Below are positions 51,617 to 61,065 of a stretch of DNA of 64,000 bases, piece after piece; the stretch's first letter is position 1, and each line of letters starts with the position of its first letter. The DNA comes from JAUIAI01 sp041396685. Lineage in GTDB: Bacteria; Pseudomonadota; Gammaproteobacteria; Burkholderiales; Burkholderiaceae_E. Below the pieces are notes generated by a model. That model was not told the origin of the DNA. It did not search any database and worked only from the letters and a program-made list of their open reading frames with translations. A program made the translations under genes and the position numbers. Where the stretch lies: contig JAWKYD010000013.1 of NCBI GenBank assembly GCA_041396685.1, positions 124,001-188,000 of the forward strand, written 5' to 3'.

Positions 51617-52957
51617 TCAGGTGCCGGCGACGGCCATTTCGCCGATCAGGACGGAGCCCGTGCGCTTGCCGCCACGCTGGGTGACATCGGTACCCACCGC
51701 GGTGATGCCACGAAACATCTCGGGCATGGATCCGGCAATCGTGATTTCCTCGACCGGGTACCGGATCTCGCCGTTCTCGACCCAGAAACCGCTGGCACCG
51801 CGTGAATAGTCACCCGTCACGTAGTTGACGCCCTGCCCCATCAGCTCGGTGACCAGCAAGCCCGTGCCGAGCTTGCGCAACATGGCTTCGAAGTCATCGC
51901 CTGGGCGGGTCAACCGACTGGTCAACGTGAGCAGATGTGAACCACCGGCATTGCCCGTCGTGCGCATCTTCAGCTTGCGCGCGCTGTAGGTGGACAAAAA
52001 GTAGCCTTTGAGCACGCCGGCCCGTACGATCTGGCGTGCCCGCGTGGCCACCCCTTCGCCATCGAACGGTGCGGCGCCCAGATTGCCCACCTCGTGCGGC
52101 CGCTCGTGGATGTCGATGTGGTCGGCGAACACCGGCTTGCCAAGAGTGTCCTGGAGAAAGCTGGACTCACGATACAGGTTGCCGCCGTTGGCAGCCTGGG
52201 CGAGATGTCCCAGCAGGCCCGCGGCCACCGGCGCTTCGAACAGCACCGGCACGCGCCGGGTGCTGAGCCGCCGGCCGCCAAGACGGGAGAGCGCGCGCCG
52301 TGCCGCGTAATCTCCGATGGCGGCGACCGGCGGTAATCGCGTGGCATCGCAATCGACCGCGTACCAGTAGTCGCGCTGCATGTCGCGACCGCGGACCGCG
52401 ATCGGCATGCACGACAGGGAGTGCCGCGTGTAGCGATAGCCATCGTTGAACCCCAACGAATTGGCCAGCACGAACTGCCCTTCGCCGGTGGATACGCTGG
52501 CGCCGTCGGAGTTGCCGATCTCATCGCTGACGGCGAGCGCTGCCGCTTCCATGGCCATTGCCCGGCGAACCGCCTGGGCCGAGCTGATGGCCCAAGGGTG
52601 ATAGAGATCGAGGTCGGGTACGTCGCGCGCGAGTGAAGCGCGTGACGGCAGCCCGGCAAACGGATCGGCCGCCGTGAAACGTGCGATCTCGTAGGCGGCA
52701 CGAACGGTCTCGCGCATCGCTGCCAAGGACAGATCACCGGTACTGGCATGACCGCGCGCCTTGCCAATGTAGACGGTGACGCTGAGCGAACGATCACGCG
52801 TCTGCTCGATGGTTTCGACGGCCTGCCGACGAACATTGACACTGAGGCCGAAATTTTCGGACAGCTCGACGGCCATGGCCGAAGCGCCGCAGGTGCGGCC
52901 TTCGCGCAGCGCGCGCTCGGCGATGGAGCGCAACTGGGCGAGTTTGTATTGGAACAT
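51617..52957 (-). CDS. pmbA: Metalloprotease PmbA (TldD/TldE family)
   Basis: A 446-aa protein of the TldE/PmbA family, partner of TldD in a zinc protease that degrades unfolded or peptide substrates. DPFAGLPSRASLA, DLDLYHPW and RKLKMRTTGNAGGSHLL are conserved, as is the C-terminal ELMGQGVNYVTGDYSRGASGFWVENGEI. As in other PmbA proteins, the HExxxH motif of TldD is absent. It lies 19 bp beyond greB on the same strand and is divergent from darP. Confidence 0.93.
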   Translation of the reverse strand: MFQYKLAQLRSIAERALREGRTCGASAMAVELSENFGLSVNVRRQAVETIEQTRDRSLSVTVYIGKARGHASTGDLSLAAMRETVRAAYEIARFTAADPFAGLPSRASLARDVPDLDLYHPWAISSAQAVRRAMAMEAAALAVSDEIGNSDGASVSTGEGQFVLANSLGFNDGYRYTRHSLSCMPIAVRGRDMQRDYWYAVDCDATRLPPVAAIGDYAARRALSRLGGRRLSTRRVPVLFEAPVAAGLLGHLAQAANGGNLYRESSFLQDTLGKPVFADHIDIHERPHEVGNLGAAPFDGEGVATRARQIVRAGVLKGYFLSTYSARKLKMRTTGNAGGSHLLTLTSRLTRPGDDFEAMLRKLGTGLLVTELMGQGVNYVTGDYSRGASGFWVENGEIRYPVEEITIAGSMPEMFRGITAVGTDVTQRGGKRTGSVLIGEMAVAGT

Positions 52958-53055
52958 GAGCGAACGCAGGGACTGTTGATGGACATGCAGCGGCCACGCC
53001 TGGCGCCGGCCTCCGATATGATCATATCAGTCAGACCTACGGACCTGCCGGTGCC

Positions 53056-53589
53056 ATGCGCGTCGGCGCAGGCATTGCCTTGAATCAAGAAGACCCGATC
53101 GAGAACGATTTCGACGACCGACCCTCCAAGTCGGCGCTCAAGCGGCAGATGCACGCCTTACAGGCGCTCGGCAAGCGCATCAGCGAGCTGTCCCCTGCCC
53201 GTCAGCGTCAATTGCCGCTGACCGAGCCGCTGCGTGACGCGTTCGAGCTCTACGCGCGAATCCGACCGGGCGCGCACGAAGCGCGCCGTCGCCAGATGCA
53301 ACTGATCGGCAAGCTGATGCGCAGCGCCGATGCCGAGGCGATCACCGCCGCCCTCGATTCCGATCGCCTGCAAAGCCGCGCCGATGTCTTGCGCCTGCAA
53401 GCCGCCACGCGCTGGCGTGACGATCTCGTCGCGGCAAGCTGTGAATGGTCATCGTTCGTCGAGCGGCACCCGGATGCCCCAGACCTGAGCGAGCTCGTGG
53501 CGTCGGCGCGCGCCGAGCGTGCCCAGGGCCGACCGCCGCGGCATCAGCGTGATCTCTATCGTCGCATCGAGAAAATCCTGTCGGAGTAA
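53056..53589 (+). CDS. darP: Ribosome biogenesis factor DarP (YjgA, DUF615)
   Basis: A 177-aa helical, highly charged protein of the YjgA/DarP family, which associates with late 50S precursors. SKSALKRQMHALQALGKRISEL at the N-terminus and RRRQMQLIGKLMRSADAEAITAALD in the middle are diagnostic. A TTG start about eight codons later would remove a poorly conserved leader. It ends four bases before mog. Confidence 0.9.
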   Translation: MRVGAGIALNQEDPIENDFDDRPSKSALKRQMHALQALGKRISELSPARQRQLPLTEPLRDAFELYARIRPGAHEARRRQMQLIGKLMRSADAEAITAALDSDRLQSRADVLRLQAATRWRDDLVAASCEWSSFVERHPDAPDLSELVASARAERAQGRPPRHQRDLYRRIEKILSE

Positions 53590-53593
53590 AGCC

Positions 53594-54178
53594 GTGAGCA
53601 CAGCTCAGAATCCATCGGTCCGAATCGGCCTCGTTTCGATCAGCGACCGCGCATCCAGCGGCGTCTATGAAGACAAGGGCCTGCCCGGCTTGCGCTCCTG
53701 GCTCGAGCGGGCGTTGGTGTGCGCCTGGGAGCCGCACGAGCGCCTGATCGCGGACGAAACCGAGCAAATCTCACGCACGCTGATCGAGTTGGTCGACGAG
53801 GCCGGTTGTCACCTCGTGCTGACCACCGGCGGCACCGGACCGGCGCCGCGCGATGTCACCCCGGAGGCCACGCTGGCCGTCGCGGACCGCGAGATGCCCG
53901 GCTTTGGCGAGCAGATGCGCCAGATCAGCCTGCAATTCGTGCCGACCGCGATCCTTTCGCGCCAGGTTGCGGTCATTCGGGGACAGGCGCTGATCATCAA
54001 TCTGCCCGGCCAGCCGCGTGCGATCCAGGAGACCCTCGAGGGTCTGCGCAACGAAGACGGCAGCCCCCGGGTGCACGGCATCTTCGCGGCCGTGCCCTAT
54101 TGCCTGGACCTGATCGGCGCGCCGCGGCTGGAGACCGATCCGGCGGTTTGCAACGCGTTTCGCCCGAAGCCCAAGTAA
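53594..54178 (+). CDS. mog: Molybdopterin adenylyltransferase MogA
   Basis: A 194-aa MoeA/MogA-fold enzyme adenylylating molybdopterin before molybdenum insertion. IGLVSISDRASSGVYEDKGLPGL at the start, HLVLTTGGTGPAPRDVTPEAT and AIINLPGQPRAI (here ALIINLPGQP) are the family motifs. The GTG at 53594 begins the conserved domain and is preceded by GGAGTAAAGC. A longer frame inside darP is rejected. Confidence 0.93.
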   Translation: MSTAQNPSVRIGLVSISDRASSGVYEDKGLPGLRSWLERALVCAWEPHERLIADETEQISRTLIELVDEAGCHLVLTTGGTGPAPRDVTPEATLAVADREMPGFGEQMRQISLQFVPTAILSRQVAVIRGQALIINLPGQPRAIQETLEGLRNEDGSPRVHGIFAAVPYCLDLIGAPRLETDPAVCNAFRPKPK

Positions 54179-54273
54179 AACGAGTCAAGACGCATGCCGG
54201 GCGCCGGTGTCATCACGGCTCGCAAGCCGCGGCGACATGGCGACTCCGGGCCCGACCGAGGCCGAGCGCGACC

Positions 54274-56442
54274 TCAACGCCGCACCACCGAACTGACGCC
54301 GGGCACCTGCGCCAGCCGGCGCACGACCTGCCGCAGGCTGTCCGCATTGCGCAGCGCGACCACCATCGTGATGACCGACTCGTCGCCGATGCGGTGTGAT
54401 TGGGCGCGCACCATGGGCACCTGCTCGCGGGCGAGGATCTCGCCCAGATCGCCATTGAGGCCTGGGCGGTAGGCCGCACGAACCTGCAGACGCGCATCGA
54501 AACGCGCGCGCTCGGACTCACGTGCCGGCGCCGGCCATTGCACCGCGACGACCCGCTCCGGCGACCGTCGACGCAGATTGGCGAGGACGGAACACTCGCG
54601 ACGATGGATCGTCACGCCATGGCCGGTGGTCACGTAGCCGGCGATCGGCTCGGGGGGCACCGGATGGCAGCAACGTGCCAGGTGATGCATGAGCGCATCG
54701 ACCCCGGCGACGAGAATGCCGCGGTCTGCCGCACCTGCGTCGGATGTCCGCCGACGCCCGGCCGCGGCCGCCGCCGGTACATCGTCATCGGGCTCCGGAT
54801 CGGCCTCGGGCTGCACGGCGCGCTCGATCGCGCGAGGTCCGATCTCGGCGTGTGCCAGGGCACCGTAGAGGGCAGCTGCATCGGCCAGGCCGACGCGGTT
54901 GGCGAGCGTGTCGTGGCCGAAGCGGGTCGCGCCGAGGCGCTGCAACAGGCGCTCGAGTATGGCCCTGCCGTCCGTCTGGTCGCGCTCGGCGTCCTGTTGG
55001 GCGAACCATTGCCGCACCTTCTGGCGCGCCCGGTTGCTGGCCAGGTAGCCCGAATCGGGGCGTAGCCAGTCGCGTGACGGGCCACTGGCATCGCCGCGCC
55101 GGGCGCTGACGATCTCCACGGTCTGCCCCGAGCGCAAGGGCGTGTTCAAGGGCACCAGTTGGCCATCGACGCGCGCGCCCCGGCAGATGTGGCCGAGCTC
55201 CGTGTGCACGTGATAGGCAAAGTCGATCGGGGTGGCACCCGGGGGAAGCGCGATGATGCGCGCTTCGGGGGTGAGCGCATAGACGGGCTCGTCGAGACCC
55301 GAGGCCTCGCTGCCCACGCCGAGCGCCTGGCCGACCTCGCGCTGCCATCGCAGCAGCTGCCGCACCCAGGCGACGCGCTCGTCGAAGCCGCCTGCATCGA
55401 CCATGCCGGCCGCGCCTTCCTTGTAACGCCAATGCGAGGCGACACCGTATTCGGCGGCCTCGTGCATGTCGCGGGTGCGAATCTGGACCTCGAGGCGCCG
55501 CTCGGCGTCGAGCACGACGACCGTGTGCAGCGACTGGTAGCCATTGGGCTTGGGGCGGCGGATGTAGTCGTCGAACTCGCTCGCAACGGGTGTCCAGAGC
55601 GCATGCACGCGGGCCAGCACGGCGTAGCATTCGGCCTCGGTGCGGACGATCACCCGCACGGCCAGCAGATCATGCAGATCGGCAAGCGTCAGCGCTTTGG
55701 CCTGCATCTTCTTGAAGATGCTGTAGATGTGCTTGGGGCGGCCTTCGATGCTGGCCGCGGGCAACTCGGCGGCCAAGGCCTCCCGCAGCCGGCCGACCGC
55801 CGCATCGATCGCCGCCTGGCGCGATTTGCGCGTCTCCTTGAGATCGCGCGCTATCTCGTGATAGCGCTCTGGCTCCAGAAAGCGGAACGCGAGATCTTCC
55901 AGTTCCCACTTGATCTGCGCGATGCCCAGGCGATTGGCCAGCGGCGCGAGCAGGTCGAGGGTTTCCTGCGACAGGCGCTCGGCAGGCGGTTCGCGCGTTG
56001 CGGCCGCCCGCCGCAGGGTCTGCAGGCGGGATGCCAGTCTGAGCAGCACCACACGGACGTCGACGGACAATGCCAGCAACATTCGCCGCAGGGTCTCGGC
56101 GCGCCCGGCCTGCTCCCGCGCCCGCCGAACGGGCTGCTCGCCGCGATCCCGCGTGAGCTCCTGCAGGCGCCGCAGCGTGCGCATGCTGGCGACCAGCCGC
56201 CCGACCTCGCTGCCGAAAACCGCCTGTACCTCCTCGGTCGGCAACGACTCGGGCGACCCGAAAAGCCAGGCCGCCGCCCGCGCGGCCTCGTCGGCCTGCA
56301 GCTCGGAAAGCACCCGGGCCGTGCCCTGCGCGTGCTCGAGCACGGCGCGACCGGCCTCATCGCCGCCTAGCCGCGCCAGGGCGAGCTGGCGGGCGCGCGC
56401 CTCCGACACGGCCGGAGTGGTCTGCGACGGGTGGTTTGCCAT
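54274..56442 (-). CDS. relA: GTP pyrophosphokinase RelA
   Basis: A 722-aa ribosome-associated (p)ppGpp synthetase. The N-terminal pseudo-hydrolase domain lacks the His-Asp pair (AAAWLFGSPES in place of HD), as expected for a monofunctional RelA. The synthetase has DLLAVRVIVRTEAECYAVL and FDDYIRRPKPNGYQSLHTVVV, followed by TGS (VYALTPEARIIALPPGATPIDFAYHVHTE), the Cys-rich zinc finger (HHLARCCHPVPPEPIAGYVT) and ACT. With SpoT nearby, the organism has the two-enzyme system of beta- and gammaproteobacteria. Confidence 0.94.
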   Translation of the reverse strand: MANHPSQTTPAVSEARARQLALARLGGDEAGRAVLEHAQGTARVLSELQADEAARAAAWLFGSPESLPTEEVQAVFGSEVGRLVASMRTLRRLQELTRDRGEQPVRRAREQAGRAETLRRMLLALSVDVRVVLLRLASRLQTLRRAAATREPPAERLSQETLDLLAPLANRLGIAQIKWELEDLAFRFLEPERYHEIARDLKETRKSRQAAIDAAVGRLREALAAELPAASIEGRPKHIYSIFKKMQAKALTLADLHDLLAVRVIVRTEAECYAVLARVHALWTPVASEFDDYIRRPKPNGYQSLHTVVVLDAERRLEVQIRTRDMHEAAEYGVASHWRYKEGAAGMVDAGGFDERVAWVRQLLRWQREVGQALGVGSEASGLDEPVYALTPEARIIALPPGATPIDFAYHVHTELGHICRGARVDGQLVPLNTPLRSGQTVEIVSARRGDASGPSRDWLRPDSGYLASNRARQKVRQWFAQQDAERDQTDGRAILERLLQRLGATRFGHDTLANRVGLADAAALYGALAHAEIGPRAIERAVQPEADPEPDDDVPAAAAAGRRRTSDAGAADRGILVAGVDALMHHLARCCHPVPPEPIAGYVTTGHGVTIHRRECSVLANLRRRSPERVVAVQWPAPARESERARFDARLQVRAAYRPGLNGDLGEILAREQVPMVRAQSHRIGDESVITMVVALRNADSLRQVVRRLAQVPGVSSVVRR

Positions 56443-56464
56443 TCCTGATTATAAGATTCGCCCC

Positions 56465-57322
56465 ATGACGAAGCGTTGGCTGAACGAACTGCGCGAGCGG
56501 TTTCTGCACCGGCCCGAAGCCGGTCCCGGGCCGACTTCGGGCGACCCCTGGCGCGGCCTTGGGCGAACACGATTGCTCGACCACCTCGATGTCGCCCAGC
56601 GCGGCCGCCTGCGCGGGCGCATCCAGGAGTTTCTGGCCGACAAGCGCATTATTGGGGCGCGCGGCTACGAGCCCACGCTGCTCGATCGCAATCGCATCGC
56701 CGTGCAGGCCTGTCTGCCGATCCTGCACCTCGACCTGGCGTGCTACGGGCGCTTCGTCGACATCATCGTCTATCCCGACGCCTTCATCGCGCCCCGCAGC
56801 CGACTCGACGACTCCGGTGTCATTTCCGAATGGGAGGATGTACTCAGCGGCGAGTCCATGGGGTCGGGACCGGTCGTTCTGAGTGTGCCAGGCCTGACTC
56901 CGCCCCTGCCGGGATCGCGCGAGTGCCTGGTGGTGCACGAATTCACCCACAAGCTCGACGAGCATTTCGGCCTCAGCGACTCGCCCCATGCACCCGGCGC
57001 GAGCCGGCCTGCCGTTCTCGCTCGAGAACTGGGCAAGGTCCATGCCGATTTCGTCGCCCGCGTCGAGCGATTGGAGCGCTCGATGCCGGCCGACCTGGAT
57101 CCGGAATCGGTCGAGGCGGATGCCTGGTATGCCGATCTGCCCCTCGATCCGTATGCGGCTACCGAGCCAGCCGAATGTCTGGCCGTGTCCGCCGAAGCCT
57201 TTTTCTGCGCGGATCCCCGCCTGAGCGCCGAGTATCCGGCGTTCGTGGAAGCGCTGACCGGATTCTTCGGTCAGCGCCCGCTGACGAGTTGCCGACAGCA
57301 CCGTGAACTCAAGTACGATTGA
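56465..57322 (+). CDS. mtfA: M90 family zinc peptidase MtfA
   Basis: A 285-aa peptidase of the MtfA family. In E. coli MtfA binds the repressor Mlc and so affects glucose PTS genes. VVHEFTHKLDEHFG supplies the HExxH zinc site (about residue 160), and AECLAVSAEAFFCADPRL the downstream Glu ligand. The N-terminal part with RIQEFLADKRIIGARGYEPT matches family members. It is divergent from relA with 22 bp between the starts. Confidence 0.93.
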   Translation: MTKRWLNELRERFLHRPEAGPGPTSGDPWRGLGRTRLLDHLDVAQRGRLRGRIQEFLADKRIIGARGYEPTLLDRNRIAVQACLPILHLDLACYGRFVDIIVYPDAFIAPRSRLDDSGVISEWEDVLSGESMGSGPVVLSVPGLTPPLPGSRECLVVHEFTHKLDEHFGLSDSPHAPGASRPAVLARELGKVHADFVARVERLERSMPADLDPESVEADAWYADLPLDPYAATEPAECLAVSAEAFFCADPRLSAEYPAFVEALTGFFGQRPLTSCRQHRELKYD

Positions 57323-57525
57323 CGCAGCATCCATCACGGACTGATGGTGATCCCTGTCGCTTAGCAGGCTCTTAGCGGCGTGTCGCAGCGTCTCCGACGC
57401 GGCCGATCTGCCCCGTGCAGCCCCGGCCGTCGATCGGATGGCTGCCATCGTCATACCCGGCGCCGGCGACGCACCGATCGGGTCGTGAGAAGACTGCTGC
57501 CTGCTCGCGCCCGCTCGAGAAAATC

Positions 57526-59628
57526 ATGAATTCGCAGTTTCTTGGCTTCATCAGCTTCGCCTTCGCGGCCTTGGCATTCGGTCTGCTCGGCCTGTTGCTG
57601 GCGATGCGCGATCAATCGGATGCCGGCGGACGCAAGTTCCTGCTCGCGGTCATCGTGCAGGCCGCCTGGGCCGCGGTGATGGCGCTCAGCCTGACCGTCG
57701 TGCAGGTGCCGGATCTGGTCGGCAGCGGTACCGAGGCCTTGCGGACGTTTTCCTGGACGGCCTTTTTGCTGGCGCTGCCGACGCAGGACGACGTGCACCG
57801 CGACGACCGCCTGGACATGCGCCGATTGCGCGCCTCGGGGCTGATCCTCGCGCTCGCCCTGGGTCTGGTCGGCCTGCTGGTGGATATGGTCGGCGCAGAC
57901 CTGCGGCTGGTGTTCACTGCGCGAATTCTCGCCGCCCTTTTCGGATTGGTGGTGCTCGAGCAGGTCTATCGCAACGCCACGCCGGGCAAGCGCTGGTCGA
58001 TCCGCTTCCTGGCGGTGGCCATGCTTGCCATGCTGGGCTTCGATCTGCTGCTGTATAGCGACGCCTTGCTCTACTCCACGATCAACCTGCATTGGTGGAC
58101 CGCACGCGGTTTTGCCAACGCGCTGCTCGCACCGTTGCTGGCCATTGCCGCCATGCACAATCGCGAGTGGCGGCTCGACATCTCGGTCTCGCGACGGGTG
58201 ATGTTTCACTCGACCACCCTGATTGCCGCTGCCGTCTACATCGTGCTGGCGGCGCTGGGCGGTTATTACGTGCGTGCGGTAGGCGGCGAATGGGGTGCGG
58301 TGGCGCAGGCCCTGGTGTTGTTCGTGGCCGTCACCGCCTTGCTCGCGTTCGCGTTGTCGCCGCGCCTGCGTGCGCGCCTCAGGGTGCTGATCTCCAAGCA
58401 CTTCTTTGACTACCGCTACGACTATCGCGAGGAGTGGCTGAAGCTCACCCAGCTGCTGTCGCAGCCCAGCGAGGCCGACGCCGACCTCGACCTCGGCGAC
58501 CAGGGCCTCGCCGAGCGTGCACTGCGCGGTCTCGCCGGCCTGGTCGACAGCACGGGCGCCGGCCTCTGGATGAACGACGGCAGCCTCTATGCCTTCCGGG
58601 CCGGCATCGACTACGACGGGCCGACGTTCGAAATATCGGCTCGTCATCCCATGGTCGAATATCTTCGCCAGCGTCAGTGGGTCATCGACATCGGCGAGTT
58701 CACCGAGTCACCCGAGCACTATCCGGGGCTGTCCGTTCCGGACGAACTGAACCGTCCGCAGAGCTGGCTCATCGTGCCGCTGTTGCTGCGAGAGGAACTG
58801 GTCGGCATCGCGTTGCTGAACCGTTCGGTGGCGCCGGTGCCGGTCAACTGGGAGGTCCGTGACCTGCTCAAGACCGCCGGGCGCCAGATCGCGAGCTATC
58901 TGGGGGTGCAGCACGCGACCGAACAACTCGTGCAGGCGCAGCAGTTCGACTCCTTCAACCGGCTCTCGGCTTTCGTGGTTCACGACCTGAAGAACCTCGT
59001 TTCGCAGCTCTCGCTGCTGGTCGACAATGCCGACCGTCACCGCCATGACCCGAATTTCCAGGCCGACATGGTGTCGACCGTGCAAAACGTCCTGGATCGC
59101 ATGCGCAGTCTGCTGCTCCAATTGAGAGCAGGAACCAGACCGATCGAGAGCCCGATGCCGGTGGCACTGCTCGAGATGCTGGAACGGGTGCGTCATGGCA
59201 AACGCATGCTGCGCCCGTCGCCGGTGCTCGAAGCTGCGCCAGGCATGCGCCACGTCAAGGTACGAGCGCATGCCGACCGTCTCGAGCGCGTGATCGGACA
59301 CCTGGTACAGAACGCCGTCGAGGCCTGTTCGGCCCGCGGCTCCGTCATCGTTCGGGCTGGCATCGAAGCAGATATGGTCATCGTCGAAGTGATCGACAAC
59401 GGAAAAGGCATGAGCGAGCGTTTCGTTCGCAACCGCCTGTTCCGACCGTTCACGAGTTCCAAGCCTCAGGGCATGGGCATCGGCACCTTCGAGAGCCGGG
59501 AATACATCCGCGAAATCGGCGGACGCCTGGATGTGCAGAGTCAAAGCGGCATTGGTACGACCTTCAGGATCGCGTTGCCACGGGCGGCCGAGCTGGAGGA
59601 GGAAGCCCACGCTATGGAGCACCGCTGA
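57526..59628 (+). CDS. prsK: XrtA/PEP-CTERM system histidine kinase PrsK
   Basis: A 700-aa sensor kinase. About eight membrane helices occupy residues 1-290, followed by a GAF domain (about 340-500; QSWLIVPLLLREELVGIALLNRS) and the dimerisation region RLSAFVVHDLKNLVSQLSLLVDNA with the phosphoacceptor His. ATPase boxes are HLVQNAVEA, VIDNGKGMS and GMGIGTFESREYIREIGG. This layout is that of PrsK, which with PrsR controls exosortase A-linked exopolysaccharide genes. Its gene abuts prsR directly. Confidence 0.93.
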   Translation: MNSQFLGFISFAFAALAFGLLGLLLAMRDQSDAGGRKFLLAVIVQAAWAAVMALSLTVVQVPDLVGSGTEALRTFSWTAFLLALPTQDDVHRDDRLDMRRLRASGLILALALGLVGLLVDMVGADLRLVFTARILAALFGLVVLEQVYRNATPGKRWSIRFLAVAMLAMLGFDLLLYSDALLYSTINLHWWTARGFANALLAPLLAIAAMHNREWRLDISVSRRVMFHSTTLIAAAVYIVLAALGGYYVRAVGGEWGAVAQALVLFVAVTALLAFALSPRLRARLRVLISKHFFDYRYDYREEWLKLTQLLSQPSEADADLDLGDQGLAERALRGLAGLVDSTGAGLWMNDGSLYAFRAGIDYDGPTFEISARHPMVEYLRQRQWVIDIGEFTESPEHYPGLSVPDELNRPQSWLIVPLLLREELVGIALLNRSVAPVPVNWEVRDLLKTAGRQIASYLGVQHATEQLVQAQQFDSFNRLSAFVVHDLKNLVSQLSLLVDNADRHRHDPNFQADMVSTVQNVLDRMRSLLLQLRAGTRPIESPMPVALLEMLERVRHGKRMLRPSPVLEAAPGMRHVKVRAHADRLERVIGHLVQNAVEACSARGSVIVRAGIEADMVIVEVIDNGKGMSERFVRNRLFRPFTSSKPQGMGIGTFESREYIREIGGRLDVQSQSGIGTTFRIALPRAAELEEEAHAMEHR

Positions 59629-60993
59629 ATGGCTGACCATCGACCTGTTCTGCTGGTTGTCGAAGACGATCTCGGCTTGCAGAAGCAAATGCGCTGGACC
59701 TTCGACCGCTACAACGTGGTCGTAGCCGCCGATCGTGAATCGACCATCACGCAGTTGCGCCGGTTCGAACCGGCCGTGGTGACGCTCGACCTCGGTCTGC
59801 CGCCGGACACCGACTCGGCCGACGAAGGGCTGGCCACGCTGGACGAGATCCTGAGCCTCGCCCCCGGTACCAAGGTGATCGCGATCACCGGCCAGGACGA
59901 TCGCACCAATGCGCTGCGCGCGATCGCCTCCGGTGCATACGACTTCTTTGCCAAGCCGTTCGATCCCGAGACCCTCGGTCTGGTCGTCGACCGCGCTTTC
60001 CATGTCGCCGAGATCGAACGCGAGAACCATCGCCGCAGCGAGGTGGCCCAGAGTTCTCTGCTCGACGGCATCATCACGCGCGACCCGAGCATGATCAAGG
60101 TCTGCCGCCAGATCGAGAAGCTCGCCCCGACCGGAGCGTCGGTCCTGCTCACCGGCGAGAGTGGCACGGGCAAGGAGCTGCTGGCACGTGGCCTGCATGC
60201 CAAGTCCGAGCGCCGCGGCCAGCGTTTCGTGGCCATCAACTGCGCGGCCATCCCGGACGCCTTGCTGGAGTCGGAGCTGTTCGGTCACGAAAAAGGCGCG
60301 TTCACCGGCGCGGTCAAGCAGACCCAGGGCAAGATCGAGATGGCCGACGGCGGTACGTTGTTCCTGGACGAGATCGGCGATCTGCCGCTGTCGTTGCAGG
60401 CGAAGCTGCTGCGCTTCCTGCAGGAAAGGGTCATCGAACGCATTGGCGGCCGTCAGGAGATTCCGGTCAATGTGCGGGTGGTCTGCGCCACCCACCGCAA
60501 CCTGCGCGAACTGATCGACAAGGGCACGTTCCGCGAGGATCTGTTCTATCGGCTGAGCGAGATGATCGTGCACATTCCGCCCCTGCGGGAGCGGGCGGGT
60601 GATGCGCCGTTGCTGGCCCATTCGTTCGTGCGCCGGTTCGCGCGCGAGCAGCGGCGCGAGCGGCTGAGCCTGCGCGAGGATGCGCTCAAGGCGATCGCCG
60701 CGCATCGCTGGCCTGGCAACGTACGCGAACTCGAGAACTGCATCAAGCGTGCGGTGATCATGGCCGACGGCAATTCGATCGGATCGGCCGATCTCGGTCT
60801 GCGGCAGGAAGGTGAACCGGCAACCCTGAACCTGCGCCATATCCGCGACGAGGCCGAGCGCAAGGCGGTGTTACGCGCGATGGCCCAATCGGGCGGCAAT
60901 ATCGCCCGTGCCTCGGAGCTGCTCGGCATCAGTCGGCCGACGATGTACGACCTGCTAAACCGCTTCGGACTGCGTGAGAAGCCGGCCGGTTGA
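59629..60993 (+). CDS. prsR: PEP-CTERM box response regulator PrsR (sigma-54 activator)
   Basis: A 454-aa NtrC-type activator. Receiver: PVLLVVEDDLGLQKQMRWTF with Asp in VVTLDLGLPPDTDS. AAA+ domain: LTGESGTGKELLARGLH, GHEKGAFTGAVKQ for sigma-54 contact, and LDEIGDLPLSLQAKLLRFLQE. The C-terminal Fis HTH is GNIARASELLGISRPTMYDLLNRF. It starts immediately after the prsK stop, so the pair is co-translated. It is expected to switch on sigma-54 promoters of PEP-CTERM and polysaccharide genes. Confidence 0.94.
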   Translation: MADHRPVLLVVEDDLGLQKQMRWTFDRYNVVVAADRESTITQLRRFEPAVVTLDLGLPPDTDSADEGLATLDEILSLAPGTKVIAITGQDDRTNALRAIASGAYDFFAKPFDPETLGLVVDRAFHVAEIERENHRRSEVAQSSLLDGIITRDPSMIKVCRQIEKLAPTGASVLLTGESGTGKELLARGLHAKSERRGQRFVAINCAAIPDALLESELFGHEKGAFTGAVKQTQGKIEMADGGTLFLDEIGDLPLSLQAKLLRFLQERVIERIGGRQEIPVNVRVVCATHRNLRELIDKGTFREDLFYRLSEMIVHIPPLRERAGDAPLLAHSFVRRFAREQRRERLSLREDALKAIAAHRWPGNVRELENCIKRAVIMADGNSIGSADLGLRQEGEPATLNLRHIRDEAERKAVLRAMAQSGGNIARASELLGISRPTMYDLLNRFGLREKPAG

Positions 60994-61019
60994 TCCGTCT
61001 GTCTTCCGGTTGTGCAAGA

Positions 61020-61037
61020 GGCCCCGGTTCAGGGGCC
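61020..61037. terminator. Rho-independent terminator between prsR and ugd
   Basis: ggcccc-ggttca-ggggcc is followed by tttt, flanked by gcaaga/tttgc pairing. It ends prsR on the plus strand and may also serve ugd coming from the other side. Confidence 0.82.
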
Positions 61038-61065
61038 TTTTGCATTGCCGCCGGCAACCTGTGTT